Notes under the pieces: generated by a model
What the model saw: the letters and a program-made list of their open reading frames with translations, nothing else
What the model was told of the DNA's origin: nothing
The model's database searches: none
Assembly: GCA_020746105.1 (NCBI GenBank)
Contig: CM036621.1
Span: forward strand, 53,168,264 to 53,232,263
Reading direction: 5' to 3'
Source: Trogon surrucura
Lineage: Eukaryota; Chordata; Aves; Trogoniformes; Trogonidae
DNA: 64,000 bases
Part shown: one piece after another, positions 23,373-36,249 of the stretch
How the letters are laid out: the number at the start of each line of letters is the position of its first letter
Numbering within the stretch: the first letter of the stretch is position 1
Position numbers and translations under genes: made by a program

Positions 23373-23518
23373 GCTGTCAGCGCTCCATAGGCTTGTCCAA
23401 TGGGAAAGCCAAGGTGTGCAGCTACAGTGGATGGTATTACTGCAGCACCTGCCATGTGGATGACAGCTTCCTCATCCCTGCACGGCTGGTTCATAACTGG
23501 GACACTTCCAAATACAAG
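23373..23518 (+). CDS. PLEKHM3: PLEKHM3 coding exon, first zinc-binding cluster
   Basis: This 146-nt exon completes the split Gly codon of the previous exon and encodes about 49 residues, beginning [16 protein letters not shown]. With the upstream Cys it gives a CxxC pair, then [16 protein letters not shown] and the WDTSKYK segment typical of the Rubicon-homology (DUF4206, zf-RING_9) domain of the PLEKHM family. In Rubicon and PLEKHM1 this domain mediates Rab7 binding; for PLEKHM3 that role is inferred. The acceptor has a long pyrimidine tract (TTTTCCCCTCTCTCTTCTCCAG) and the donor is AAG|GTAATC. The exon ends in phase 0. An antisense CR1 fragment lies 200 bp upstream in the intron. Confidence 0.95.
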
Positions 23519-26500
23519 GTAATCTCCCCGCAGGCTGGCTTCTTAGCAAGTGAACCGAATTGGTCTTTAGGCGGAAACACATACATTGCAACAGATTGAA
23601 GGTTACAGACATTGACTGCTAATACTCTCTTCTTCATCCCTCTTGCCAGAATGAGCGACGCTCTCTCAACAAGACAGGTATTTTCATCACAATTTCCTTG
23701 GCCAGGCCTAAGGCATTCCTCCACAGGAGCAGCCATGTTCCTTTTTCTTGGTGGCATCTTTTCCATCATTGCTTATGCGGTTGTTCAAGAGGCAGGGTGG
23801 GACAGAACACTGAAACCCCTCTGTTAGGACTGGTCTTTGCAGCTGTTAGGCCCTTGAGGAGTACCTGTATCATGGGCACTAGAGACTGTGGATTGGCACT
23901 GCTTGGTGATGGATGCTAACTTGTGGAAATGGCCATGGGAGACTGGCATACCCAGACATGCCGTTTGCAGGGCCCAGTATGTCCTGTCTCTCGGCACAAA
24001 TATTTTGAGGAGCTAGAAGGACACTGCTGTAGCACTCATTTGGACCAGGCAGCCAAAAGCAACATAAAGAGAAAATTCTATGGTGGTTCACTTGCCACAT
24101 AAGCAGCTTTTCTAAAACTTCCATAATCTGCTATTTGCTGCTGCCTCAGTGGCTGGTCATTAGATAGGGGCAACAGATTACATGCCTCAGAGCATTATGC
24201 CAGCAAACACAGTAGCGGTGTTGTTTTGCCGTCTCAGGGAGCATATGCTGAAACAGTAACAAACTCATAAGGAGTCCAGACCATGCTAGAGCTTCAGACC
24301 TTGCAGCCACTGTTAGGAGAGGCTGTTTGATGTTTTGTGTCTGCGAATATTATTATGATGGGCTATTTGACAAGGGAAAAAAATAACCAGTAAATGACCT
24401 ATTAGAGGAAAAGCAGCTCTCTTGTAAAAGAAAATTTGTCAGATGGGGAGATTATTGAAAGGTAGCCAGAGCCTGCCATCAGGAAAATTATAGTCTTGCG
24501 CCATGAAATGCAAGATTCTTCACAGTAACAAAGCTCCTACGTGTGGCGACAAGAACCCCTCCCTTTCCTAGAAGCTAGGAATAAATATTTAAGAGTTCTT
24601 TCTTTGGGTGCTTTTGCCAAGTCTAAACTTGCTAGCCCTTGGTAGTATAGACAGCTGTGATATGAGGCAAGTGGATGCTAAGGCAAAGACCTTGTATCAA
24701 GGTGTCAGTAAGATTGCCAAGAAAGTAAACTCTTCTGTTTTCTAAACCCGCAGGGTAAAGACTACGCTCAGTGCTCTTATTTCCTGTGGTCTTGGTAGCT
24801 GAGGCACAAAAGTAAATGGGATTTTCAAGTTTAAACATTCATTGAAAACATAATCTACTGTAATCTCACTATAATAATGAGAAGTTGCCAATTTCCACTT
24901 TTTGTAAACAGGCAGAACAGCTGTGAGATGTCTGGGGAGCACAAGCAAACTCTGTGCAGGTGCTTTACCAGTCTCTGTGCCGTAGTGCTCAGAGAGGTGG
25001 TTTCAAGAAAGGAAGACCATCCCTTAGGTAGGAAAACTCTACAGCATCCCCAGTATTAGAGCAGAAACTAAGGCAGGGAGGAAGGGCGAAGAGAAATCGT
25101 GTGCCACAGCGGCAGTGCAACAACTGAGCTCACTGGTTGGATCTCCTGCATGTATAGTATTAAAATAACAAGTAGTTCTCCCTACTTGTGTGAAATCTTT
25201 CTGTTCGATTCTGCATACATGTACTTTTATTACTGTCCCTACTATGCCTCCATTGGAGCTAAGCAATATTTTTTCTGAGGTAGAGCACGTGCTGGCTGCA
25301 CTTCTATACCCACATCTCTTTTCACCGTGCAGAGATAAGGTCTGTTGTTTGTTTATTTCTTCTGTATAGTCTATATGGTCTGAAAGGCGACTTAGTGACA
25401 GTTGTTGCACTTAATAGTTATAATGAACCTGCGCAATTCCTTAGTAGTGTATTGATTAAATGTGCTGATTTGGCAAAGACAGTTATCTTGTCCCACTTCC
25501 TTTAGGTGATCTTGGTAGTAATAATTTTCTTTGGGTTATTTTTAAAGGAAGATCCTGTAATTTGTCAGCATTATACCTCCCATAACTGGCCAGCATGCCC
25601 ACATAAAGCTGTGCAGCACCATCCCAAAATGAAGCTAAACACGAGAGCTTCTTCTTAATTCACAGCCCTGCTCCTCCCCGGTAACGCAGCAATGCCTCGA
25701 AGTGGAGCTTCTGCAGAGAGTGACTTGCCCCTGGCCAGACTCATAGCATACCCTAGAGAGGTCCTGCATGAAATAAGTACGTACCATATTTGATGGTCAG
25801 AACTGAAACAAGGCTTCAGTCTTCAAGAGCTTCTGTGTCTTGCGCAGTCTGAAATGTGCCTGTCAGTCCACTAAATGGAAGCAAAGTGAATGAAGAGTTT
25901 GAAAACCTGCACTCCTTCCCACTGCAACCTTCCCCCCGTCTCTGCTGTATGTTTTGGGGTCTGTCCTATCTGTCTCTGGCAAAGCAAGCACCAGTAGGTA
26001 CTCTAGGACCTAAGCTTTTATGATGATATAGTGTAATTGGACATGTTTCTCTTTTGTGTTGCATGGACTCCTAGACATCTGATGAGCAGCAGCGGTGAAC
26101 TAAATTGTTGCCTCAATTAAGAATTGCAAATGGAAAGGTTCTTGACTGCTTTTGGCAAGGCAGGTCATGAAAAAACAAAAGCAGTAGAAATCTGTAGAGC
26201 TGTGTATTTCCATATCCAGGGTCTTGAAAAACAACAATGCGTTTAACACCTGAGAGCACATGGGTTGGAAAAGTTCCCTTGAGTGCAGTAAAAACTCTGA
26301 AAGGACTCTGGAGTTGGGCATGTTTCCTCTGTCACAACCAAAGCGGTTCACCTTTTTCCCCTCACTCTTGTTTCCATATTTGTGTTTCCATGTGTTCATG
26401 TGAAGGGAAAAGAAAACAGACCATCTTGTGAACATCCTTTCTTCTTTTTACTTTTTGGCCAACTGTTTTCCCCATTTGCACACAAAAATCAGTAAGTGTT

Positions 26501-27199
26501 GGAGTTTAGTTCAGGTGGCACAAAATGCTGGACGAACACAGCAGGAAATGAGCCAGAAGGCTTCAAGGGAGGCCGACTCCTGGTAAATTGAATTCTGAAC
26601 TGTAAGTTTGCAACCTCTAGAAAAGAAAGGTCTGGAAATGTTAGCTTCCATCCTTGTATGATATTTAAAGCTAAAACTCTGCTGAAACTTTGTGTCTTCT
26701 CACTCCTTCTGGCTTGCTTAATAGGATTGTCTTCTCTGCCCAGTAAAACTGGGGTACCGTGAGTATGCAAGCACATGTCCTAGCCATATTGGCTGGTAGA
26801 AAGCTTAATTATTGCAACTGCCTGATCCTTCCCATTATACGACCGTGTTTCAACTTCTCATAAGTTTGCTGTGGTTGTCAATGTGAGTTAATGTTTTACC
26901 TGACCTGTGTGCCTGTGGCTGGCATGTAGCAAACACCCACCTGTCAGCCAGTGATGCTGGCCAAAGCTACTTTTCCTGTGATCAGCTCTCCACAGATGCA
27001 TTGTATTGGCAAGGAGAGGGAAAGGTTTGCTTTGCTCCTCTCCTCAAAGGTGGCATTCAGACCATGCAGCACCAGAGCCACACGGTAATACTTTGTCATC
27101 GTAGCACACGTGTATTGCAGAGTCACCCGGGTGACCTCAATTCAGGCATTTTTATTCTTTTTTTCTATACCCTCAAGAGGATTGCCCTGTACATGGTGT

Positions 27200-27266
27200 C
27201 TTGGTAGTGCTTGGTAGTACTTGGTAATAACAACAACAAAACAACAACAATGACAATAACAATGCT
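27200..27266 (+). repeat. Compound microsatellite: CTTGGTAGTR x3 then AAC-rich
   Basis: Three tandem decamers (CTTGGTAGTG, CTTGGTAGTA, CTTGGTAATA) at 27200-27229 run into AAC-type repeats to about 27266. The CR1 fragment begins immediately after. Confidence 0.9.
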
Positions 27267-28010
27267 AAAAGTGCAAGGTCCTCCATCTGGGTTGGGGCAA
27301 TCCCAAGCACCAGTAGAGGTTGGGCAGTGAGCGGCTTGAAAAAGTCATGAAGAAAGGACTTGGGATACTGGTGGGTGAGAAGCTCAGCATGAGCCATCAG
27401 TGTGTACTTGCAGCCCAGAAAGCCACTCGTGTCCTGGTCTGCATCAAGAGGTGCGTGGCCAGCAGGTTAAGGGAGGTGATTCTTCCCCTCTACTCCACTC
27501 TCGTAAGACCCCACCTGGAGTACTGCGTCCAGTTCTGGAGCCCACAGCACAAGACAGATATGGACGTGCTGGAGCGTGTCCACAGAAGGGCCACGAAGAT
27601 GATCAGAGGGCTGGAGCATCTCTCCTATGAAGAGAGACTGAGTGAGCTGGGGTTGTTCAGTCTGGAGAAAAGAAGGCTCCGAGGAGTATCTTAAAGGGCG
27701 TACAAGAAAGCTGGTGAGGGGCTTTTTAGGATGTTGGGTAGGGATAGGACTAGAGGGAACGGATTAAAGCTAGAGATGGATCGGTTCAGATTGGGTGTTA
27801 GAAAGAAGTTCTTCACCATGAGGGTGGTGAGACACTGGCACAGGTTGCCCAGAGAGGGGGTGGAGGCCCCATCCCTGGAAGTTTTTAAGGCCAGGCTGGA
27901 TGGGGCTCTGAGCAACCTGGTCTAGTGGGAGATGTCCCTGCCCATGGCGGGGGGGTTGGAACTAGATGATCTTTAAGGTTCCTTCCAGCCCTGACAGTTC
28001 TATGATTCTA
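27266..28010 (+). mobile_element. CR1 LINE 3' fragment with broken RT C-terminus
   Basis: This is a second sense-orientation CR1 copy. It runs from GTGCAAGGTCCTCCATCTGGG to CTATGATTCTA just before 28011. It encodes the C-terminal RT region ([39 protein letters not shown]) in one frame, interrupted by a single TAA at 27692-27694. The same frame resumes ([18 protein letters not shown]) to TAG at 27923-27925. The 5' truncation point abuts an AAC-type microsatellite. Its sequence differs clearly from the 17.4-kb copy, so it is probably a different and older subfamily. Confidence 0.94.
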
Positions 28011-29089
28011 AGCATGTGCAGGTATGGTTGTAGTACTTGCCCTCTGGTTCCCGAGGTGACAGGGCGGGTGGATGAGCAGCCCATCACTTCGGCAGGGGTT
28101 TAAGAGCAACAAAGTAAGACTACAAAGACATCACTGGGCACCAGGTCCTGGTGGGAGATGCTGGTCTCTGTACCAAACATTCACGTGCCTTCTGGGGAAT
28201 TACTGAATATATGGCTTAGTTTGCCCATTGGTGGAAGAGGAATAATATTTACTATAAGTACAGCAGTTGTCAGGGGATTGCTGAGATGTTACAGCCAAAT
28301 AGTTTAATGATTGTAAAAGCAGGTTGTTTGACTTCAGTCTCTTCTGTGCACCGCAGTTAGAATGTCTAATAAAACATGAACTAGTGTTAGAGAACTTGAT
28401 GTATTTGGGGTTTTTAGACTTTTATTTTACAGAATCCAAGTTGCTTGTGCTGCTCCTTACACAATGTGTTAACTGTGCTTCCATTCAGCAGCACAATTCC
28501 TTATATGTGTATTATTAAAAATTAAAAAAAAATAAAAATTAATGGGAAATAGGTGAGATACTTAGTACCTGTGGAGGTACAGTCTGCTGTATTTGAAATT
28601 ACACATTGTATTTTCAGTGTAGTTATTGGTGGGAAGGTTGGCCTTGGCATTATATTTTTACCATGTATTGTGAAAGTGTTACGGGGAAAGCTAGCCCCAA
28701 ATGTAAGCAGCTAATGAGTCCTGTGACTGGTAACTTGAGCTGGTTTTGGAGATGATGCTATTTCTGAGGTTGTATATTGCTTTTACCTACTTCCTACCTT
28801 AAAGCACCAGAAGAGAAATAACATCTTAAATCTGGAAAGACTGTGGCTTTCTCCTTTTGTTAGCCTAATTCATCCCTCCCTCAACTCAGTGTAAACAGTG
28901 ATTTAAAGGTCCAGGAGGACTAATTGAATTGTGGAACAAATAGTATTTCTATAGCATGGTTTCAAGTGATTTGCAGCTCATTTCAGATAATCCCATCGTC
29001 TCTTCTCCAGCTGTGACAAAATGCAGAAATAAGGAATGAGAGGGAATTTGGCCTTCTCACCTCAGAAACAGGAGTATCTTCTCTACTGG

Positions 29090-29330
29090 GAACGAAAGTC
29101 ACATTAATTTATCAAGATTACAGTAGCTCTTAGCAGGTGGAGATAGAACAGAGCACTATCATGAAAAAGACGTAAGAAAAATGTAATGCAAATGAAACAC
29201 TGGGAGTAATACCATAAAATTCAACTTTATTTACCTATATTTAAAAAAACACAACAATTTGATAGGCGCGCTTCTGATTATTTTCATCATAATGACTGAG
29301 TATGAAACAAATGAGAGCAATACTTCACAT
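29090..29330. promoter_or_regulatory. AT-rich CNE-like patch with POU octamer
   Basis: The patch includes a perfect ATGCAAAT octamer at 29186-29193, a TAATTTATCAAGATTA string near 29105 and TTGATAGGCGCGCTTCTGAT near 29260, where GCGCGC is striking in AT-rich DNA. It lies about 400 bp before the 29739 exon. Conservation is inferred, not measured. Confidence 0.25.
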
Positions 29331-29738
29331 TGGAGTTCTCTACCCCAGAGTATTACAATGTGATTGGATTTTTAGTATGTACGTTTCCTTTTCTACTGTT
29401 GTGCTTTGGCACTTTACCTAATCACTTGCTTCTTACCAAAAGGAAAACAGGAAACAAACAGAAAAATATTAACCCTGCAGTAAAACCACACATGACTGCA
29501 AATATTGCTGTACTTTGGATAAATAGTTATTTCATACACTCAACTTTGATGGGCCTGATGAAGTTTGACTTGGCAATAAGCAGAGATGGTTGGATCTCTC
29601 TCAGCTCTGTCTTAATCTGTAATTGGTAACAGAGTAAGTTTTCAGATGCAGAGAGTACCTGACAGATCATAGCGGGGAAGATCTGCTTAAAAAGATTTGG
29701 GAGGAAAACCTAACTAAACTGGTTGCTTTGTTTTTCAG

Positions 29739-29932
29739 GTATCAAAGCAAGCCAAAGAGTTCCTGGAATATGTTTATGAGGAGCCATTAATTGATATCCA
29801 GCAGGAAAATCCCATGTTGTATAAGCATGCTGAACCTCTGGCAACTGTTGTCCGCCTGAGACAACAGCTAAAATCTCTCCGAGCCTATTTGTTCAGCTGC
29901 AGAGCAGCAGTGGCTGAAGATCTGCGCAGAAG
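29739..29932 (+). CDS. PLEKHM3: PLEKHM3 coding exon, helical middle of the Rubicon-homology domain
   Basis: This 194-nt exon encodes about 65 residues starting [20 protein letters not shown] and ending AVAEDLRRR. The acceptor is TTTTTCAG|GTATC and the donor is AAG|GTAAGA; the last codon is split 2|1 and is completed by G from the next exon to give Arg. It has no Cys cluster. It looks like an amphipathic helical stretch joining the two zinc clusters of the Rubicon-homology domain. The reading frame has no interruption and continues exactly from the phase-0 end of the previous exon. Confidence 0.95.
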
Positions 29933-31435
29933 GTAAGAACCACAGACAACATACAGCACGAGGATGTAGCTTCCTTGTTGTGTTGTTTTTCTCCTTTTTA
30001 CTTTTCTTTCAGTCTAGTTCTGAAGGTGTTCCCTGTTTGGAAAGATATTGTGCTTGTACCTGGTTTCCCTGGGTTGCTGCGTTATCTACTGCCAAAGAAA
30101 ATGGTTTTATAGAGTGTGGATATCTGAAGTTGGTCTTGACAACAACTATTAGCCCAGGGATCACACGTTGTGATCTTTTACTCCTCCTCAGGCTTCTTCG
30201 CTGTGCATAAGCATTTCCAGTCAGATGTGATACCTTATACTGCCCACTGTGGCATCGCAGCGGGGTAGCCACTGTTGGGATCTTTGAAGCACCTCACAGT
30301 ATGGCAAAGCATGAGAGGCCGGAGTCAACCACCTGTCCAGCGCTTGTGCCCTCTTCTGTCGTATGGTCTCAGAGAAGGCAGAGGCCAGATGTAGTCCCTG
30401 GTAGTTGTGACCCAGCATACGATTTATGTGACGTCAGAGCAGTTGTGCTCTTGCTCAGCCACTGTCTTTTCCATCCATGACACAGCTGTGCTAAGTAGTT
30501 TGTTGAAAAACACAGGGTCACAGCACAGCAGAAGGTGTTCATGTTGAGTTTTCTGTAGTGAAAACAGTTGTTTTATGAAAAGCGAACTTTCATTTTGGAA
30601 GTGCTGTATCTTAGTTTGTTCAGCTGCTCCTGCATTTTTCCAACAAGCTAAAAATGAACAATCTTCTTAAAACCGTCAAGCCGTAGTTGCAACCTTAAAA
30701 TAGCCAAATCACTTTTGTTGTGGATCTCTGAAAGAGATGGGCAGATGTCTCTGCCTCTGTTGTACTGTGAGGTGAGTGGCTCCAGGCACATGCAGCTGAC
30801 CTGATGGTGAATGCATCTCTAAGCGTTTGCATCCCCCAAGTTTGTAAGTAAGACAGGACTACAATAAGGAAAACCACTGCTGGGGAATTAAAGCTGCTGA
30901 AGTGCAAGAAGGCAGATGATGCAGATCACTGTCTTTTGAGCATGGTGATTTAGGGATGGGGGACCTGAATTCATTCTCTGGGAGGGAGAGGAGGCTGCAC
31001 TAGTGTCTCTATCTGAGGTAAGGAGCAAGGCAGTCTGCTCTTCAGTACATAACCTATGTCATTGCTTTGATGAACTACCTGAAATAACTAAGAGAAGGAT
31101 ATAGCAACAGGTTTCGGGAGGACACTACTGAGTTCTTGCATCAGAGCCACTGTGTGTTAGTATCTGTTTGTGTCTTACTCTGAATTCCTATTTTTTGATA
31201 GGCCAGCTTACAGCATTTTAAAAATTAGGTTTATTTTTCTTTTATTCTAGAGGATGGTGTTATCTTGCAGAGCTCTTTTGCCATTTAGCTGTAGTAACTT
31301 TTTTATGCCATCCTCTTCAACTGCAATAAAACTGAAAGGAGAATAAGATCTGTGAAGGCTTGTGGTTCAGAAAAAGTGGCAGAAAAGAAATTATGCTTTC
31401 TGATTAATGCTGAAGAAAAGAATGCCCTGATTAAA

Positions 31436-31700
31436 ATAGACAGGAGGAGGCACAAGACTGAATGGACTTGGGTAAGAGAGTGAAAGAAGAGAGATCAAAG
31501 GAGGCCTGAGTAGAGAAATCAATGGACTAGAGACAAAAGGATGAGAGAAAGCCAGGAGAAGGAGGAGAGTCAAAGAGTGAAGGGATCTCAGGATATTAAG
31601 AGTTAATGAAGAAACCAGGACAAAGAGAGAGCCCTAAAACCTACCTCCAAAAAGAGTGAGATGACAAATGCTGAGGAAATGCAGAGAAGAGAGAATGGAC
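31436..31700 (+). repeat. Purine-rich (GA) tract of about 265 bases
   Basis: Purines dominate the + strand, with degenerate GAGAGA, GAAGAGAG and AGGAGG blocks. No exact period is visible. Confidence 0.7.
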
Positions 31701-32925
31701 AAAAATTAGCACAGAAATGTGTGCATGGTCTTTTCTTGGGGCAGGGAGGAGAGAGAAAAACCTCCATGTATGAAAACGAAATACCCAGAGTGGCAGCAGG
31801 GGACTGGGAAATAATCCAAATGCTCCCTTTTCTTTTCTAAGGGTTCCTTCACACTGTCTTCGATAAAGCTGTCTGTGGTGGAAAGGAGGACCCCAGCCCA
31901 AGAAGACATTTCTTTTCTGCTAGGGAAGCCTCTCCAGTTTGGTGGGAAGCAGTGTTCAAAACACACCTTAGCGTCCAGCTACTTCTTGGTCTGTGAAGTC
32001 TCTGTCGGGGTGGGCTTGGTGCTCAGTTGGTCCCCCAGAGGCTTGCAGAGGTGGAAAGGAGAAGTTCTTTTCCCAGAAGGAGTTATTCCTTGCTCAAAAA
32101 TGATCGCAATGGCTTTGCTTTCTGCATGCAGTGTCGCAGTGTGCAGACATTCACTATCAATGTGATGGTTTTACAGAGCACAGCTGAAAAGTAAACTGAG
32201 AAAATATGTGATTTAAATTTCCCTTTGTCTCATCACATGGGCACGCTGCAAGAAAAGGAGGAGTTTAACAGTACAGTGAGGCAGCATTCCTAAATTTAGT
32301 ACTGTTTCCTAGTTAGAAATGAAAGGCTAGGGGAGAGAATCCAGTTATCTGTCCTGCTCTAAAAACATTCTTCTCCTGCTTGGTCTTCACCTTAGTATGT
32401 GTATGACTATTAATCACAAGAAAGTGAACACAGCATCTTGAAGACCTGTCAGACCCATATAAACAGACTGAAACAAACTGTTACTATTGCTGTCTAGGGA
32501 GAACTAAAAACAGACTGATTAATTGTATTGGCACCTTGCTGCCTTTGGGACACTGATAGAGCCTGCCTTATTAGGGAAAAGCAGATCACTCTGAGGTTTC
32601 TTTTATTAATATTATTTGCATTACCATCTTCTTTAAATCTATACCTTGCTCTTGAACCCAGATCACAAAATGAAGATGGCAATGAAGTTGGAAACTCTTG
32701 GTGTCCTGTGGGAAGACAAAGCTGTTTACAGTGCTTACAAGTCACTTTTTCTGAAGAATTCCAGATGGCTATAAACCAGGTTAGCTCAGGATCCAGTTGG
32801 CTTAAATGTGGAAACGTTATTTATAATGCTCCGTGTGCATAGATAGGTACTTTGGGAACTCTGAAACCTGGCATCTAGCAGAGAACTCAGGGCTGAACCA
32901 CACTGTGAACTGTGAAGAAGCGAGT

Positions 32926-32971
32926 ATGTAGAAAGAAAGGAAGAAAAAAAAGGAAGAAAGGAAAAGAAGCA
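32926..32971 (+). repeat. Polypurine GAAA/GGAA tract
   Basis: Nearly pure purine sequence of AAAG and GGAAG units, broken by one T near its start. Confidence 0.85.
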
Positions 32972-35811
32972 GAATAGATCCTAAAAGTAGCCAGAAGGCT
33001 CACAACAAAAGTTGTCATCAGTTATAATGATTTGTTCTCACCTATCGCTCCACCGGATTCTAATGTCTTCTTGTATTTACAAGGGAAAAAAATACAGGAA
33101 CCAGGATCTGGCTGTGAGGCTAAGTAAGGGCCTCCACTGTGCACATCAGCAGCGTTCCTCCGAGATTAGCCAGCTCAGACTCGGCCTGTTGCTGAGCTCC
33201 CTGTTTTACAAGGGATGTTGTTATGCCTAGTTTGCCGTGGCTGTCACCTCAGTATTGCAACAGACATAATTCGCCTCAAATGTCTTTGCTCAACAAGTTC
33301 TCGCTTGTTTTGGTTGCCTTGTGTGGATGCTGTTCAGGCAGAAACATACAAGACCGAAACCTAGAGCCAAGTGCAAGTGGGCCTGTACAGATCCCAACAC
33401 GGCCTGTGGGTTGTGGGGTGATGCGTGATGAATGAATGACACAGGTGAACAAGACAGGGTCAATGAAATGGATAGCTAGGGAAGAACGAGAATCTCCAAG
33501 TCCAAATGAGGTTATTCTGTGAAGCCGTGCTCAATGACACAGGTTTTATTCTGGTTTTGCTTTCTTTCTTTATCTCTAGGCATAAGACCCACTAACAGTG
33601 TGAATGCCACAGCCTCTTTTCCTCTGTTCTTGTCATGGTTGGAGGTTCTTCAGGTCAAGGAACTGTCAGAATGATTTTCTGGGGAGTCTTCAGGCACCTT
33701 CATGTCTACTGTAGGGCAGGCTAACCCAGGTCAACCGTGGAGCTCTCTCTGGGCTCTCTGCTTTCTCAGCTATACACCTGAACTTGGGGTTCAGGTGTTA
33801 TTAGCCCAGGTATTTTAGACAGATGGCAGTGACACAAGGTAAATGTTCTGCACCACATTCCCCTATGCTTTAGTGCTTGTTGCAGTGTCCTCACTTTGTA
33901 AGTACATCTTCTGAATGGTGATGAGAAACTGCATGGAAAAATTTCCCTCTTGTAACTCATCTCCATCTGGTAATATTTGTCTGTCAGCTCCAGAACAGCA
34001 GTACAGTGGTTTTACCCTAGCAAAACTCCAGCACTGGATGCATTACTTAGCATCTTACAAGAAGACCAAATTAGAGCTTGCTGTTGCAGCAGGAGGTTAA
34101 AGGTACACCTCCAGTGCCACGGACGTGTGGTCCTGGCTGAGCCAGCCAGTCGGTCAGCACAATGTGAAACAAGCCCAAATTCAGTTATGCTGAACAATAG
34201 ACTCCTGTCACTTCCTACAGTGAGGTCTTAGACATATCACTTCTGACACAGGAGTAGGTTACTTTCAAAATATTTGTGTGGCAATTGGGGAACCTGTCTA
34301 AACACATCACAGGAATCCTGATTGATCTTATGCAATCACTATACCACCAAATACCGCACGTATGTGAAGCTGGGGCTATGTCATCTTTCAGACCAAGGAC
34401 AACAGAAGGTCATTAAGTCACGGCCCGGCTGTTGAAGGAGACAGTTTTCTCCATTTTCTTTGCAATGGGCAGGCTGTTTGGAGAGTGGAAAATCCCAAAG
34501 CAGTAGAACAAAGACACAACTTGTGGAAGCGGTAGACTGCAAGAAGAATGAGCAGGAAAGGAACAGAAGGATGTGGTTTCATAGCACTTGGAGCTCTGAT
34601 TAATGGCAAAACCAACAGAAGAAGAAAATTTGGTACAGGGCTAGTTGGAAGGAGGATGAGAAAGACACTTCTTCAAACAGGAGATCTGCGTATTCTGGAA
34701 GGATTCAGTGTTAAGACAAAACAGCACCCCAAAGTGAGGAAAGATGAGAAAAATTCAGAGAAGTATGCATGAGCCATTTGTTGTTTTATGTAGATCCTGG
34801 ATGTCATTGCAGCAGCGGAAATAAAGCATGCCTGTTGCTGGAGCTCTTACGAGCACACCACCTCTTCGCTTCAACTCGTGTCTTTCTGAAGAAGTAACTG
34901 TGCATGCAGTGTCCTTGCAAGTTAACATCTTAAAAAGCGTTTGGCCAGAACTGTAAGGGATGGTGTTAAGCTGGACTTCGAGCTTTCTTGTCAGCTAGGG
35001 GTAACACACAGCTGGAGCAACAAGGTGTGTACCAGAGCAGCCAGGGTGGAGGCAGTACTGCTGTCTGTTCAAGCCAAGGGAAGGCTAAAAGCACAAGCCA
35101 ATGCTCTACCATAGTGAGCATCCAGCTGAAGAGCATGCCAAGGTGTATGTGAGGAGTTTTCCAGGGGACAGGTGGGTCTTTCAGTTCATGTTAGCATTTT
35201 CCGGTCTAGGAGCACACACGCATCTCCTTGTCAAGCAGATCAGCAGTATTAGACATCTTTCAAAATCGTCGTTTCCATTCACCTTTTGAGACTAGATTAC
35301 TTTAAAAAGCCATAATAACTTTTAAAAAAGCTTCCTATTAGGTGTGGACACGATGTTAAATATGACTTGTGCCGTTTTTATCCCTGTGGTTTTGTGTCAG
35401 GGATATAAAATCAAAATGCAAGGGCTCAAAACTGCCTGACAAAAACAAAAGAGCTTTTTCTTATTCTTAATTTCAAGTTGATAGGAGGATCTAAGCTATT
35501 TTGATTTCTCTGCATCCTGCTTTCAGTAACAATGGTACTTGATTCTTGAGTTTGATCTGTAGTAATTCTTGTCTTTCACAATGTTACTGTAACCTTGCTC
35601 AAGTAACTACAGAGGAGAGAGGATTAGTGTAACTGCATTTTAGTTGAAAGTTTATATACTGGTTCAGCATTGCTGATGGTTGATTATAGTAACTGTTCTA
35701 ACATGTTTGTGGGCAGTGTGGGCTGATGATATTTAGAAATGGTTGCTCCCAGAATATAACCAGAAAAGTGTTCATATCTCACAAATGTGAAATGGTTCAC
35801 AAAAGCTTTTT

Positions 35812-35875
35812 TTCTTAGCTAACCCTAATCAGAATCAGAATCAGAATTCTTAGCTAACCCTAATCAGAATCAGAA
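35812..35875 (+). repeat. Tandem duplication, 35-nt then 29-nt unit
   Basis: Unit 1 (35812-35846) reads TTCTTAGCTAACCCTAATC then three AGAATC/AGAA steps. Unit 2 (35847-35875) is identical except for one fewer hexamer (ATCAGA). This is a nested repeat: a hexamer array inside a duplicated block. Confidence 0.95.
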
Positions 35876-36249
35876 AAAATCATTAATCTGGTATAGTACC
35901 ACAAGAATGAAATAAATAAGTGATGTTTGGTTTTGTTTTAAATTCATGAACTTACTACCTTTAGGCTTTCAAATCGCCAGGTTTCCAAGAGCCCCACTTC
36001 CTTGAATAACATTTTTTTGGCTGGAAAGTTGGAGTTCTCCTCCCCCAGCATACTTCCAGGAGCTGAGATTTCCAAGGAAATACAAAATCAAAGGCCTGAA
36101 TAAAATAACGAAATAAACAGATTCCATGTCAAATGAATTGGAAGAGAAAACCTAGCAAGAGATCTTATTTACCCTGCCACATATATTTGGGATAACCTAC
36201 AATTCTCTGATATCTGTCTGTACTTCTTAAATCAAATAATAACTGAAAA

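Larger units (their letters stand above)
23519..29738 (+). other. PLEKHM3: PLEKHM3 intron, about 6.2 kb
   Basis: This GT-AG intron (GTAATC to TTTCAG) contains a microsatellite cluster (27200-27266) followed directly by a CR1 3' fragment (to 28010). It also has an A-rich stretch near 28519-28550 and an AT-rich, possibly conserved block (29090-29330). I see nothing else in 23519-27199 that can be named. Confidence 0.85.
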
